From: DATKMS01 sp041497995
GTDB taxonomy: Bacteria > Desulfobacterota > Binatia > HRBIN30
Reading direction: 5' to 3'
Assembly: GCA_041497995.1 (NCBI GenBank)
Contig: JBGQHM010000190.1
Coordinates: 1-12,455, forward strand
Length of the DNA: 12,455 bases
The notes beneath the pieces are model-generated. The model did not search any database, was not told the origin of the DNA, and saw only the letters and a list, made by a program, of their open reading frames with translations. Position numbers and translations under genes: made by a program. Positions 1 through 6,653 of this stretch are shown here, in pieces. Numbering within the stretch: the first letter of the stretch is position 1; every line of letters begins with the position of its first letter.

Positions 1-1
1 G

Positions 2-397
2 ATCGAAGAGATGCTGCGCTATTGCACGCCGGTGATCTACTTCCGCCGCACGGCAACGCGCGACACCGAGCTGCGCGGCCGTCGGATCAAGGCCGGCGAC
101 AAGGTCGTGCTGTTCTACAGCTCGGCGAACCGCGACGAGGACGTCTTCGCTGCGCCCGAGCGCTTCGACATCACGCGGTCACCCAACGATCACCTGGCAT
201 TCGGCGGCGGCGGCGCACATTTCTGTCTCGGCGCCAACCTTGCCCGCTTGGAGATCCGCGCCATGTTCGAGCAGGTGCTGACGCGTTTGCCCGACCTCGC
301 GTTGGCGGGGCCCGTCGAGCGTCTGTCGTCGAACTTCATCAACGGCCCGCGGCGTATGCCCGTACAGTTCACGCCGTCGCGCGCCGCGCGCCTGTGA
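2..397 (+). CDS. Cytochrome P450, C-terminal part (cut by window start)
   Basis: This is the C-terminal third of a soluble bacterial cytochrome P450, a haem monooxygenase that hydroxylates a small hydrophobic substrate using electrons from a ferredoxin/reductase pair. The reading frame is already open at base 2. The visible part begins in the K helix with an ExxR motif (EMLR, bases 8-19). It continues through an APERFD segment (about bases 158-175) to the haem-binding loop FGGGGAHFCLG. The proximal cysteine that binds the haem iron is the TGT at 224-226. The C-terminal FINGPRRMPVQF segment and the RRTATRDTEL stretch recall the CYP125/CYP142/CYP124 group, which oxidises steroid side chains and branched lipids; this is resemblance from memory. 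The stop is TGA at 395-397. No electron-transfer partner is visible. The P450 identity is firm, the substrate unknown. Confidence 0.95.
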   Translation: MEEMLRYCTPVIYFRRTATRDTELRGRRIKAGDKVVLFYSSANRDEDVFAAPERFDITRSPNDHLAFGGGGAHFCLGANLARLEIRAMFEQVLTRLPDLALAGPVERLSSNFINGPRRMPVQFTPSRAARL

Positions 398-502
398 ACG
401 CTTACTTGGACTTGCCGCCCTTCTTGGCGGACGGTCCCGGAGGCCCGCGCTACCAAAGCTGTCGTGCGGCGTCGGTGCTTTCGTTCCCCTCACCTCGGCG
501 CT

Positions 503-1372
503 ATGAGCTGCGATGTGCTCGAACCCAGATCCGCCGGCATCATCCGGCCGGCGCGCCGGCCGCCGGGGTGGGTGGCGCCGGGACCGCCGCCGCTTACGCC
601 ATGCGACCGGTCCGAGGTGTGGCCGGGGCCCGGTGAGGATCTCTGCTACCTCACCGGCGACTGGCGCATATTGCAACTGGTGCGTGGCCATCGTTGGTCG
701 CTCGACGATCTGGTGACCGGGTGGTTTGCGGCGCACCGGTCGACAGTGCCACCCACGCGCATCGCCGATCTCGGCTGCGGCATCGGCGCCGTTCTGCTGA
801 TGCTTGCCTGGCGGTTCCCGTCGGCGCGGTGCGTCGGTATCGAGGCGCAACCGCTCAGCGTGGCGCTGGCCCAGCGTTCAGTGACATGGAACGGCGCGGA
901 GCATCGCTGCGCAGTCCGCCTGGGTGATCTGCGCGATGCCGCTGTTGCGCCGGAGGGCGCGATCTACGAGCTGGTCACCGCGACGCCACCGTATTTGCCG
1001 CTGGGTACGGCAACCGAACCGCAGCGGCCGCAGCAGGCGCCGTGTCACATCGAGCAGCGCGGCGGCATTGAAGCGTACTGCGTCGCCGCGGCGCGCCTCC
1101 TGGCACACAGCGGACGGTTCGTGACGTGCCACGCCGCTGCCGAGACGATGCGAGTCGAAGCCGCCGCGGCGACGGCGGGGCTCGCGGTCGAATGCCGCCG
1201 TGATGTGGTTCCGCGTGCCGGCAAAGCGCCGCTGTTTTCGGTCTACGCGATGCGGCGGATTGCCGGGGTCAGCGAGTGCGCCGTGCTGCCGCGGCTCGTC
1301 GTGCGCGATGTCCACGGCGAGTGGACGGACGACTTCTGCGAGCTCCGCCGCGAGATGGGAATGCCACTTTAA
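503..1372 (+). CDS. TrmN6-like SAM-dependent methyltransferase
   Basis: A class I Rossmann-fold methyltransferase of 289 residues from the ATG at 503. The in-frame GTG at 464 would add 13 arginine-rich residues, and neither start has a clear Shine-Dalgarno. Motif I is DLGCGIG (residues 89-95), followed by an acidic residue for the SAM ribose at E114 (VGIEAQP). The motif IV position reads ATPPY (TPPY at 161-164). The stretch before motif I (LTGDWRI, then GHRWSLDD) matches the lead-in seen in TrmN6/YfiC-type enzymes, which methylate N6 of A37 in tRNA-Val. In N6-adenine enzymes this motif is normally NPPY; threonine replaces the asparagine here, so the target may differ. It follows the P450 gene in the same direction after about 105 bases, probably as a separate unit, and converges on opgH. 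The methyltransferase assignment is strong; the substrate is open. Confidence 0.85.
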   Translation: MSCDVLEPRSAGIIRPARRPPGWVAPGPPPLTPCDRSEVWPGPGEDLCYLTGDWRILQLVRGHRWSLDDLVTGWFAAHRSTVPPTRIADLGCGIGAVLLMLAWRFPSARCVGIEAQPLSVALAQRSVTWNGAEHRCAVRLGDLRDAAVAPEGAIYELVTATPPYLPLGTATEPQRPQQAPCHIEQRGGIEAYCVAAARLLAHSGRFVTCHAAAETMRVEAAAATAGLAVECRRDVVPRAGKAPLFSVYAMRRIAGVSECAVLPRLVVRDVHGEWTDDFCELRREMGMPL

Positions 1373-1374
1373 AG

Positions 1375-1462
1375 AAATGTTGAATGGTGAATGCTTAATG
1401 GTGAATTGCCGGAGACGACTCTGACCCCACATTCACCATTCACAATTCAGCATTCACCATTC
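1375..1462 (-). terminator. Possible hairpin terminator for the opgGH transcript
   Basis: In the opgH transcript the heptamer arrays can form a stem of 14 bp plus 10 bp just after the stop codon. The minus-strand sequence leaving the hairpin is T-rich (ATTTCTTT, complement of bases 1371-1378). That arrangement resembles an intrinsic terminator, although the stem is AT-rich and the loop long. In the plus direction the exit sequence lacks a comparable T run, so the methyltransferase gene gains less support. Confidence 0.35.
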
Positions 1463-1465
1463 GCC
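1375..1465. repeat. Inverted pair of AT-rich heptamer tandem arrays
   Basis: The left array holds five 7-base units on the plus strand (1375-1409), based on GAATGGT. The right array holds five units (1431-1465), based on the complement: ATTCACC, ATTCACA, ATTCAGC, ATTCACC, ATTCGCC. Together they can fold into a long hairpin. Bases 1382-1395 pair perfectly with 1449-1462 (14 bp), and 1397-1406 pair with 1431-1440 (10 bp). An 8-base bulge lies at 1441-1448 and the loop spans 1407-1430. The block is AT-rich within a GC-rich region. The form resembles the short tandemly repeated repetitive heptamers described in cyanobacteria. It lies between two convergent genes and overlaps the last codons of opgH. 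Confidence 0.9.
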
Positions 1466-4138
1466 CGTCTTTCCAGGGCGCATCCAGATACGTTGGTGCA
1501 GCTGGTCGACCGTGTCCGGATCCGAGAGCAGGATGCGCCGCTCGCGGACGCTGAGCGCAGCCGGGCCGTTGGCTAGCGCGCGTTCGAGGAGTGCGTACCG
1601 CGTTGCGCGGATCGACGCTTTGAGGCGTCGGCGGTTGCCGAGGAGCGCGCGGTGGAGTGCGTTGATGTACGGGTCGACTGCGGCGCGCACGAAACCGTCG
1701 TGCTCAAGCGCCGGCACACACGCCGCCTGCTGTTCGGCAACGGTGAGGTTCTGATCGAGGTCGCGCAGCTCCGCGGGCGGCGCGCTTTCCTCGGGGATCT
1801 TGAACAGCCCGCGGGCACGCGCACGGTCGCCCAGCCGCACGCGGCTTGCCAGCACCGAGATCGGAATCGACAGGATCAGTCCGCAAATGATCGGCGTCAC
1901 CCACCAGAAGTATTGCGGGTTCAACCAGAACAGGGCGCTGCCCCAGACGGTGGCGAACACGCTGTCGAGGCCGTGGTGCCGAATCGCCTCCCACCAGCCG
2001 GTCTCTGAGTCTTCTCGCGTCTGCGCGCCCCACGATACGGTGCGCCCCAGCAGGTTCTGCACGACGAACTTACTGTGGAACAGCATACGGATCGGCGCGA
2101 ACAGACTCGAGATGATGACCTCGAGCAACACGCTCACCGCCAGCTTGAAGCCGCCGCCGTACGCCTGTGCCTGACGCCGCATGACCAGTGCGACGACGCT
2201 GAGGATCTTGGGCAGAAACAGAATCATGGCGGTGACGGCCATCAACGACAACGCCCAGTTCGGCCGCCACACCGGCCAGTCTGGAAAGAGGCTGGGTCCC
2301 TTCGGAAAGTAGTCGGGTTCGACGAGCACATCTTGGATCGCCTGCACGGTGCTGAGCGTGAGGAAGCAGAACCACAGCAACGCCGACACGTAGGAGAGCA
2401 CGCCGTTGATGAACAGCGCGCGATGCGCGCCGAACAGACCCTCGGTGGGCAAGAGGCGCAGATGCTGCAGGTTGCCTTGACACCAACGCCGGTCGCGCTT
2501 CATCTCTTCGAGCAACGTCGATGGCGTTTCCTCGTAGCTGCCGGGCAAGTCGAAGGCGAGCCACAAGGCCCAGCCCGCACGCCCCATCAGTGCCGCCTCG
2601 ACGAAGTCGTGGCTCATGATCTCTCCGCCGAGCGGCGGCTTGCCCGGCAGGCGCGGCAGACCGCACAGCGCCATGAACGGCGCGATCCGAATGATTGTGT
2701 TGTGTCCCCAATATTGCCCGTCGCCGAGCTGCCAGAAGTGCAGACCGGCGGCGAACATCGGGCCGTAGACACGGCTGGCGAACTGCTGCACACGGGCGAA
2801 CAGCGAGCGCCGGTTCACCGCCGTGGGCGCGGTTTGGATCATGCCGGCATCCGGGTGCTTCTCCATGAGCCGCACCAACGCCACCAACGTCTCGCCCGCC
2901 ATCACACTGTCGGCGTCGAGCATGATCATGTACCGATACTGCTTGCCCCACCGGCGACAGAAGTCGGCGACGTTGCCGCTCTTGCGCTTCAAGCGGACGC
3001 GCCGCCGGCGATAGAAGATCGTGTCGAAGCGACCGATCGCGCGGCACCAATCGAGCCACGCGGCTTCCTCCTGCACCCACGTCGCCGGGTTGCTGCTGTC
3101 GCTGAGGATGAAGAAGTCGAAGTGGTCCAGCATGCCAGTGCGCTGCAGCGACTGATAGATCGCCCGCAGTCCTGCGAACACGCGGTCGACGGGTTCTTCG
3201 CAGATCGGCATGACGATCGCTGTGCGTCCACCGGGGGTGAACGCGCCGTTCTCGTCTTCCTTGCGATGCGTGATCGCAAAGCGGTCGGGGCGTCCGGCCA
3301 AGGTGAAGAATCCGAGCAGAGCCGTCCAGAAGCCGATGGAGATCCAGCCGAACAGCGCACCGAAAAAGAGCACGATCGCTGCACCGAGCCATGTGCGCCC
3401 CTGGTGTGGCAGTACGTTGACCATGAAGCCGCTGGCGATGACGCTCGGGATGAGCACCAGGATCATCAGCAGCGCCCGCCGCCGATGTGCCACGCGCACC
3501 CACGGGTAATTCCGGCGCCGGCTCACGGCCGAGTGCTCGCCCTGCGCATCGGCCATGCGCGCCGTCGCTTGCTCGTGTCGTTCGCGGCCGCGGCGAAACA
3601 GGCGATGAATCCCGCGCGGCTCGAAGCTCGGTACCATAGATCCGCGGCTGAGTGTCGGCATCGACGCCGGCACGCCGCTGCAGCGCTGCGGCAGCGCGGC
3701 GCCCGTGGCGTTAGGCTGCGACGAGAAGCGTCCGGACAGCGCTGCATCGAGTCGCCACGCCAGGAATGCATCCATCGTCGCCGGCGCCGGCGCGCGGCTC
3801 ACCGGATAACGCTGGGGCAGCACCTCCCGCAACGCCCGCAGCGTCTCCGCGACGGCGTCGCTGGTCGCCTCCCACGGCTGCGAGCGCAGCGCCCGCGCGA
3901 TCGCATCCGCAATCAGCAACTCACGTTCGCTCGGCGGAATCCCAAGTGCGTGCAAATAGGCGAGCGCGCGCGCGTGCGCCTCTTTCCAATCTTGCAACAG
4001 CTTGTCAGCCGGCACCTCGAAGACATGTACGGTGGCCGTGGCGGTATCCTCAGGCTGGGGCGACGTGGCCGGTGCGCCCTGTGCTTGGGCGGCGGCTGCT
4101 TGCAACTTCCCCGTCAAGGCAGGACTCCGTACGTCCAC
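1454..4138 (-). CDS. opgH: Periplasmic glucan glucosyltransferase OpgH/MdoH
   Basis: An inner-membrane family 2 glucosyltransferase that builds the beta-1,2-linked glucose backbone of osmoregulated periplasmic glucans from UDP-glucose and moves it across the membrane. It has 894 residues (E. coli MdoH has about 847). A cytoplasmic N-terminal region ends in two membrane segments (about 223-243 and 250-281). The catalytic domain carries MPICEEP (310-316), LSDSS (345-349), the metal-binding DAD (408-410), SHDFVEA with the likely catalytic D511, and RxxRW (548-552). Further membrane segments lie at about 575-601, 628-653, 664-688 and 727-766. The start is a GTG inside the end of opgG, 25 bases overlapping, with only a weak ribosome site, so translational coupling is likely. 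A TTG at 4117 overlapping the opgG stop is an alternative. The last codons (GEW, stop) lie in the heptamer array. Confidence 0.96.
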   Translation of the reverse strand: MDVRSPALTGKLQAAAAQAQGAPATSPQPEDTATATVHVFEVPADKLLQDWKEAHARALAYLHALGIPPSERELLIADAIARALRSQPWEATSDAVAETLRALREVLPQRYPVSRAPAPATMDAFLAWRLDAALSGRFSSQPNATGAALPQRCSGVPASMPTLSRGSMVPSFEPRGIHRLFRRGRERHEQATARMADAQGEHSAVSRRRNYPWVRVAHRRRALLMILVLIPSVIASGFMVNVLPHQGRTWLGAAIVLFFGALFGWISIGFWTALLGFFTLAGRPDRFAITHRKEDENGAFTPGGRTAIVMPICEEPVDRVFAGLRAIYQSLQRTGMLDHFDFFILSDSSNPATWVQEEAAWLDWCRAIGRFDTIFYRRRRVRLKRKSGNVADFCRRWGKQYRYMIMLDADSVMAGETLVALVRLMEKHPDAGMIQTAPTAVNRRSLFARVQQFASRVYGPMFAAGLHFWQLGDGQYWGHNTIIRIAPFMALCGLPRLPGKPPLGGEIMSHDFVEAALMGRAGWALWLAFDLPGSYEETPSTLLEEMKRDRRWCQGNLQHLRLLPTEGLFGAHRALFINGVLSYVSALLWFCFLTLSTVQAIQDVLVEPDYFPKGPSLFPDWPVWRPNWALSLMAVTAMILFLPKILSVVALVMRRQAQAYGGGFKLAVSVLLEVIISSLFAPIRMLFHSKFVVQNLLGRTVSWGAQTREDSETGWWEAIRHHGLDSVFATVWGSALFWLNPQYFWWVTPIICGLILSIPISVLASRVRLGDRARARGLFKIPEESAPPAELRDLDQNLTVAEQQAACVPALEHDGFVRAAVDPYINALHRALLGNRRRLKASIRATRYALLERALANGPAALSVRERRILLSDPDTVDQLHQRIWMRPGKTGEW

Positions 4139-5658
4139 GTCTCGGTGAGCGCGCTGCCGCCTTGATCGAGGAAGGCACGCAGCTCGAGCGGTTTGTCCGT
4201 CTTCGGCTTCACTTGAAATGACAGTCGCCAGCCGCCGGTGACGGGATTCTTGATCACATGCTGATCGAGTACTTCGCCGGCGTCATTCCCGCCCGCAACC
4301 GTGAGGACGCCGCGCAACACGGTGCTGGCAGGGAGCGCGTCGAGCTTCTTGCCGGCGAAGTCGATCACGAACCGGTACGTTCCCTCGCCGCGGCCGGGCT
4401 CGCGACGCGTGGCGACGACGCGCCCGGCAGGTGGCCGCGCCGGATCATCGCCGTACCAGTACATCGAATAGGCGAACGACACCGGCTCGCCGAGCTTCGG
4501 CAACGTTGCGGGTACCCAGTAGGCAACCGCGTTGTCGTTGATGTCCTTCTTCGTCGGGATTTGCACCAGGTCGATTCGGCCGTCGCCCCAGTCGCCGCGC
4601 GGGGTGATCCAGATGCTGGGGCGCAGCTCTTGGCGCGTCTCCAAATCCTGATAGTGGTCGAAGTCGCGATCGCGTTGCACGAGACCGAATCCCTTTGGGT
4701 TGTGCAGCTGGAAGCCGTTTACCTGCAACGTGTACGGATTGTCCAGCGGCCGCCACAGCCATTCACCCGTACCGTTTTCGATCATCAATCCATCCGAGTC
4801 GTGAATCTCCGGACGGAAGTTGTCGAACGAGCGCGTCGTGTTCTCACCAAAGAAGAACATGCTGGTGAGCGGTGCGATGCCGAGCTTGTGGATGTCCTTG
4901 CGGCGGAAGAGACGCGCGTCGACGGTCACCAGCGTTTGCTCGTCGGGTTGGATCACGAAACGGTAGGCACCGGTGATGCTGGCGCTGTCGAGGAGCGCAT
5001 ACACCGTCAGCGCGCGCGCGCCCGCTGCAGGTTTCACTAGCCAGAACTCGGTGAAGTAGGGGAACTCTTCACCCGACGACTCGGCCGTGTCGATGGCCAA
5101 CCCACGGGCCGACGCCCCGAAGATCTCGTGCTTGCCGACGGACCGGAAGTAGCTGGCGCCGAGGAAGACGATGACCTCGTCATAGTACTTCGGGCTCTTG
5201 ATCGGCGCATGAATGCGGAAGCCGGCGTAGCCGATGTCCTGCGGGATCTTGCTGGCAAAGTCGTTCTTGCCATAGTCGAAGTTGCTGGGGGAAAACGGGA
5301 AGGGGTGCACGCCGCGCCCGTCCACGACGTGCATAGCGACGGTCCGATCGTAGTACAGGCCGGCATGGAAAAACTGCACCTGGAAGGGGAGGTGCTCGTC
5401 CCGCCAGAGCGCGTGGTCGGGACGAAACCGGATGTCGCGCCACTGGTCGTAGTTCATCTTCAGCAACCAGTCTGGCACCGGGTTGGTGCCGGGATGAAAG
5501 CTCTCCTGGGCGAGCTTCTGCGCCTGCGCCGCGACGTCATCGAGCCCAAACGCAGCGTGTGCAGCGCGGGCCGGGAACGCGGCACACACAAGAAGCCAGG
5601 TCGCCAGTAGCCAGTGCCCGTGATGCGGTTCCGGCCTCGTGACGGGTCGAGCAAGCAT
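4114..5658 (-). CDS. opgG: Periplasmic glucan biosynthesis protein OpgG/MdoG
   Basis: The periplasmic partner of OpgH, needed for osmoregulated periplasmic glucan formation; members of this family are now placed in glycoside hydrolase family GH186 after OpgD was shown to be a beta-1,2-glucanase. The 514 residues match the family length (E. coli 511). A signal peptide has a hydrophobic core at about 16-29 and a likely cleavage after AHA (33-35). Family stretches include YDQWRDIRF (70-78), FFFGENT (268-274), DSDGL (287-291), NPKGFGLVQRDRDF (320-333) and GDWGDG (355-360). D356 and D287/D289 are candidate catalytic acids, not confirmed. The ATG is supported by AAGGAG at 5670-5665, 6 bases upstream. 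The 93 bases before it hold no convincing promoter, so co-transcription with the hydrolase upstream is possible. It overlaps opgH by 25 bases. Confidence 0.96.
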   Translation of the reverse strand: MLARPVTRPEPHHGHWLLATWLLVCAAFPARAAHAAFGLDDVAAQAQKLAQESFHPGTNPVPDWLLKMNYDQWRDIRFRPDHALWRDEHLPFQVQFFHAGLYYDRTVAMHVVDGRGVHPFPFSPSNFDYGKNDFASKIPQDIGYAGFRIHAPIKSPKYYDEVIVFLGASYFRSVGKHEIFGASARGLAIDTAESSGEEFPYFTEFWLVKPAAGARALTVYALLDSASITGAYRFVIQPDEQTLVTVDARLFRRKDIHKLGIAPLTSMFFFGENTTRSFDNFRPEIHDSDGLMIENGTGEWLWRPLDNPYTLQVNGFQLHNPKGFGLVQRDRDFDHYQDLETRQELRPSIWITPRGDWGDGRIDLVQIPTKKDINDNAVAYWVPATLPKLGEPVSFAYSMYWYGDDPARPPAGRVVATRREPGRGEGTYRFVIDFAGKKLDALPASTVLRGVLTVAGGNDAGEVLDQHVIKNPVTGGWRLSFQVKPKTDKPLELRAFLDQGGSALTETWTYGVLP

Positions 5659-5735
5659 GCAGTTCTCCTTGACGGGGCGGCCTCGTGTGGCGGCTGCTAA
5701 CAGTAGTCAACCGAGGACGTTCCGCCAAGGTCAGA

Positions 5736-5749
5736 CGTCGCCGCCGACG
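5736..5749 (-). terminator. Short GC stem-loop after the hydrolase gene
   Basis: CGTCG at 5736-5740 and CGACG at 5745-5749 form a 5-bp stem with a 4-base loop, directly after the hydrolase stop (minus strand). No T run follows, so it may only weaken read-through into opgG, or do nothing. Confidence 0.2.
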
Positions 5750-5751
5750 CA

Positions 5752-6543
5752 CTAGCTCTTCGGCGTGAGAAAGCGCTCCACAATCTCGTTGAACACGGTG
5801 GGACGTTCGAAGTACACGGAATGGCCCGCCGCCGGCACCGGCTGCAATCGCGCGTGCCGAAAATACCCCGCGGCGATCTCGAGCATGCGCGGTGGGATGA
5901 CGATGTCTTCCTCACCCGCGATGAACAGCACTGGGACGTCGAGCGCATGAACGTCGGCCGCAGTTGGTGCGCCGGCAGCGCTGAGAAGGGTGCCCAGCGC
6001 ATTCAGCGAGCGCGCCGGGTTCAAGGCATTGATCTGCGTGTAGAGGAAGTGCAGTGCCGGTTGCTCCTGCGCCATGCGCGTGCCTCCGGCGGGGTGCACC
6101 CCGGCGGGTAGCCCGGCGGCGGCTTGCAGTGCGGCACTCCAGACTTGCGCGATCTCCTCCGACGCGAGACCGCCGTGTGTGTCACACATGACCAGCCTGT
6201 CGACGCGCTGCGAGTAGCGCAGCGCGAAGCCCAGGCAGGTCCAACCACCCATCGACTGTGCCACCAGAGACGCGCGCTCGATATGCAGGTGGTCGAGCAG
6301 CGTGCGCAGATCCTCTACGAAGGCGGCGCCGCCCGGGCCATCGTCCGGCTCCGCCGATTGCCCGAAGCCACGGTGATCGAAGGTGATGCACGTATAGCGA
6401 CTGCTGAAGTACGGCACTTGCTGCCACCACGACAGGTGACTCCCACCGGCGCCGTGGGCAAAGACGATCGTCGGCGCCGTGCCGGGATCGGGTCCGTGCA
6501 CTTCGTAGTAGAGCTGGATCGCGCCTGAGCTTACAAACGGCAT
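5752..6543 (-). CDS. Alpha/beta hydrolase
   Basis: A 263-residue serine hydrolase of the alpha/beta fold with no signal peptide, so probably cytoplasmic. The triad is visible: nucleophile S97 in the elbow AQSMGG (95-100), acid D213 in GEEDIVIPP, and histidine H241 in AAGHSVYFERP. The oxyanion-hole motif is AHGAGG (29-34), and DHRGFGQS (56-63) is the usual strand-4 loop. The pattern fits small esterases, 3-oxoadipate enol-lactonases and C-C bond hydrolases; nothing in the sequence separates these. The ATG at 6543 is preceded by a promoter-like sequence with a very short leader. It lies 93 bases upstream of opgG on the same strand, so it may be the first gene of the opg transcript, though a metabolic link to glucans is not evident. 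Fold certain, substrate unknown. Confidence 0.93.
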   Translation of the reverse strand: MPFVSSGAIQLYYEVHGPDPGTAPTIVFAHGAGGSHLSWWQQVPYFSSRYTCITFDHRGFGQSAEPDDGPGGAAFVEDLRTLLDHLHIERASLVAQSMGGWTCLGFALRYSQRVDRLVMCDTHGGLASEEIAQVWSAALQAAAGLPAGVHPAGGTRMAQEQPALHFLYTQINALNPARSLNALGTLLSAAGAPTAADVHALDVPVLFIAGEEDIVIPPRMLEIAAGYFRHARLQPVPAAGHSVYFERPTVFNEIVERFLTPKS

Positions 6544-6561
6544 GCGGCAACCACCGGCAGG

Positions 6562-6589
6562 GTTACACCAGCCCGGCCGGCGCGGTCAA
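6562..6589 (-). promoter_or_regulatory. Putative sigma-70-type promoter of the hydrolase gene
   Basis: On the minus strand, TTGACC (6589-6584, 5 of 6 matches to the -35 consensus) is followed after 16 bases by TGTAAC (6567-6562, 4 of 6). TGG stands directly before it, as in an extended -10. The expected start of transcription is about 10-12 bases before the hydrolase ATG. Only the sequence match supports it. Confidence 0.4.
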
Positions 6590-6610
6590 CGCGGGCGCAA
6601 TCGGCGTCTC

Positions 6611-6638
6611 TTGCCAAGACGTTCGCGCCGCGTAAGAT
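6611..6638 (+). promoter_or_regulatory. Putative sigma-70-type promoter of the yihY-like gene
   Basis: TTGCCA (6611-6616, 5 of 6 matches) and TAAGAT (6633-6638, 4 of 6) are 16 bases apart. The transcript would begin near 6645, under 10 bases before the ATG at 6654, leaving almost no leader; no Shine-Dalgarno is visible there. It stands back to back with the hydrolase promoter, with 21 bases between the two -35 boxes. Confidence 0.35.
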
Positions 6639-6653
6639 CCTCGACGGCGTACA

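Noticed and set aside
415..430. CCGCC/GGCGG hairpin after the P450 gene
   Set aside because: The stem has only 5 bp and no T run follows, so I do not call it a terminator.
401..448. Minus-strand lysine/glycine tail (AKKGGKSK and stop) that looks like the end of a protein
   Set aside because: The frame is closed by a TAG just upstream, leaving about 15 codons, with no start or ribosome site. Probably coincidence; at most a relic.
464..502. GTG start extending the methyltransferase by 13 residues
   Set aside because: The added residues are arginine-rich, have no ribosome site and precede the conserved region; the ATG at 503 is preferred, though not proven.
2070..3503. A 477-codon minus-strand frame inside opgH
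   Set aside because: It is the shifted frame of opgH on the same strand, arginine- and histidine-rich, without domain features.
2075..4165. A 696-codon plus-strand open frame
   Set aside because: It is antisense to opgH, whose protein matches its family from end to end. The plus-strand product is rich in R, H, Q and E with no domain; it is a by-product of high GC.
4258..5040. A 260-codon plus-strand open frame
   Set aside because: It lies antisense within opgG and shows no recognisable motif.
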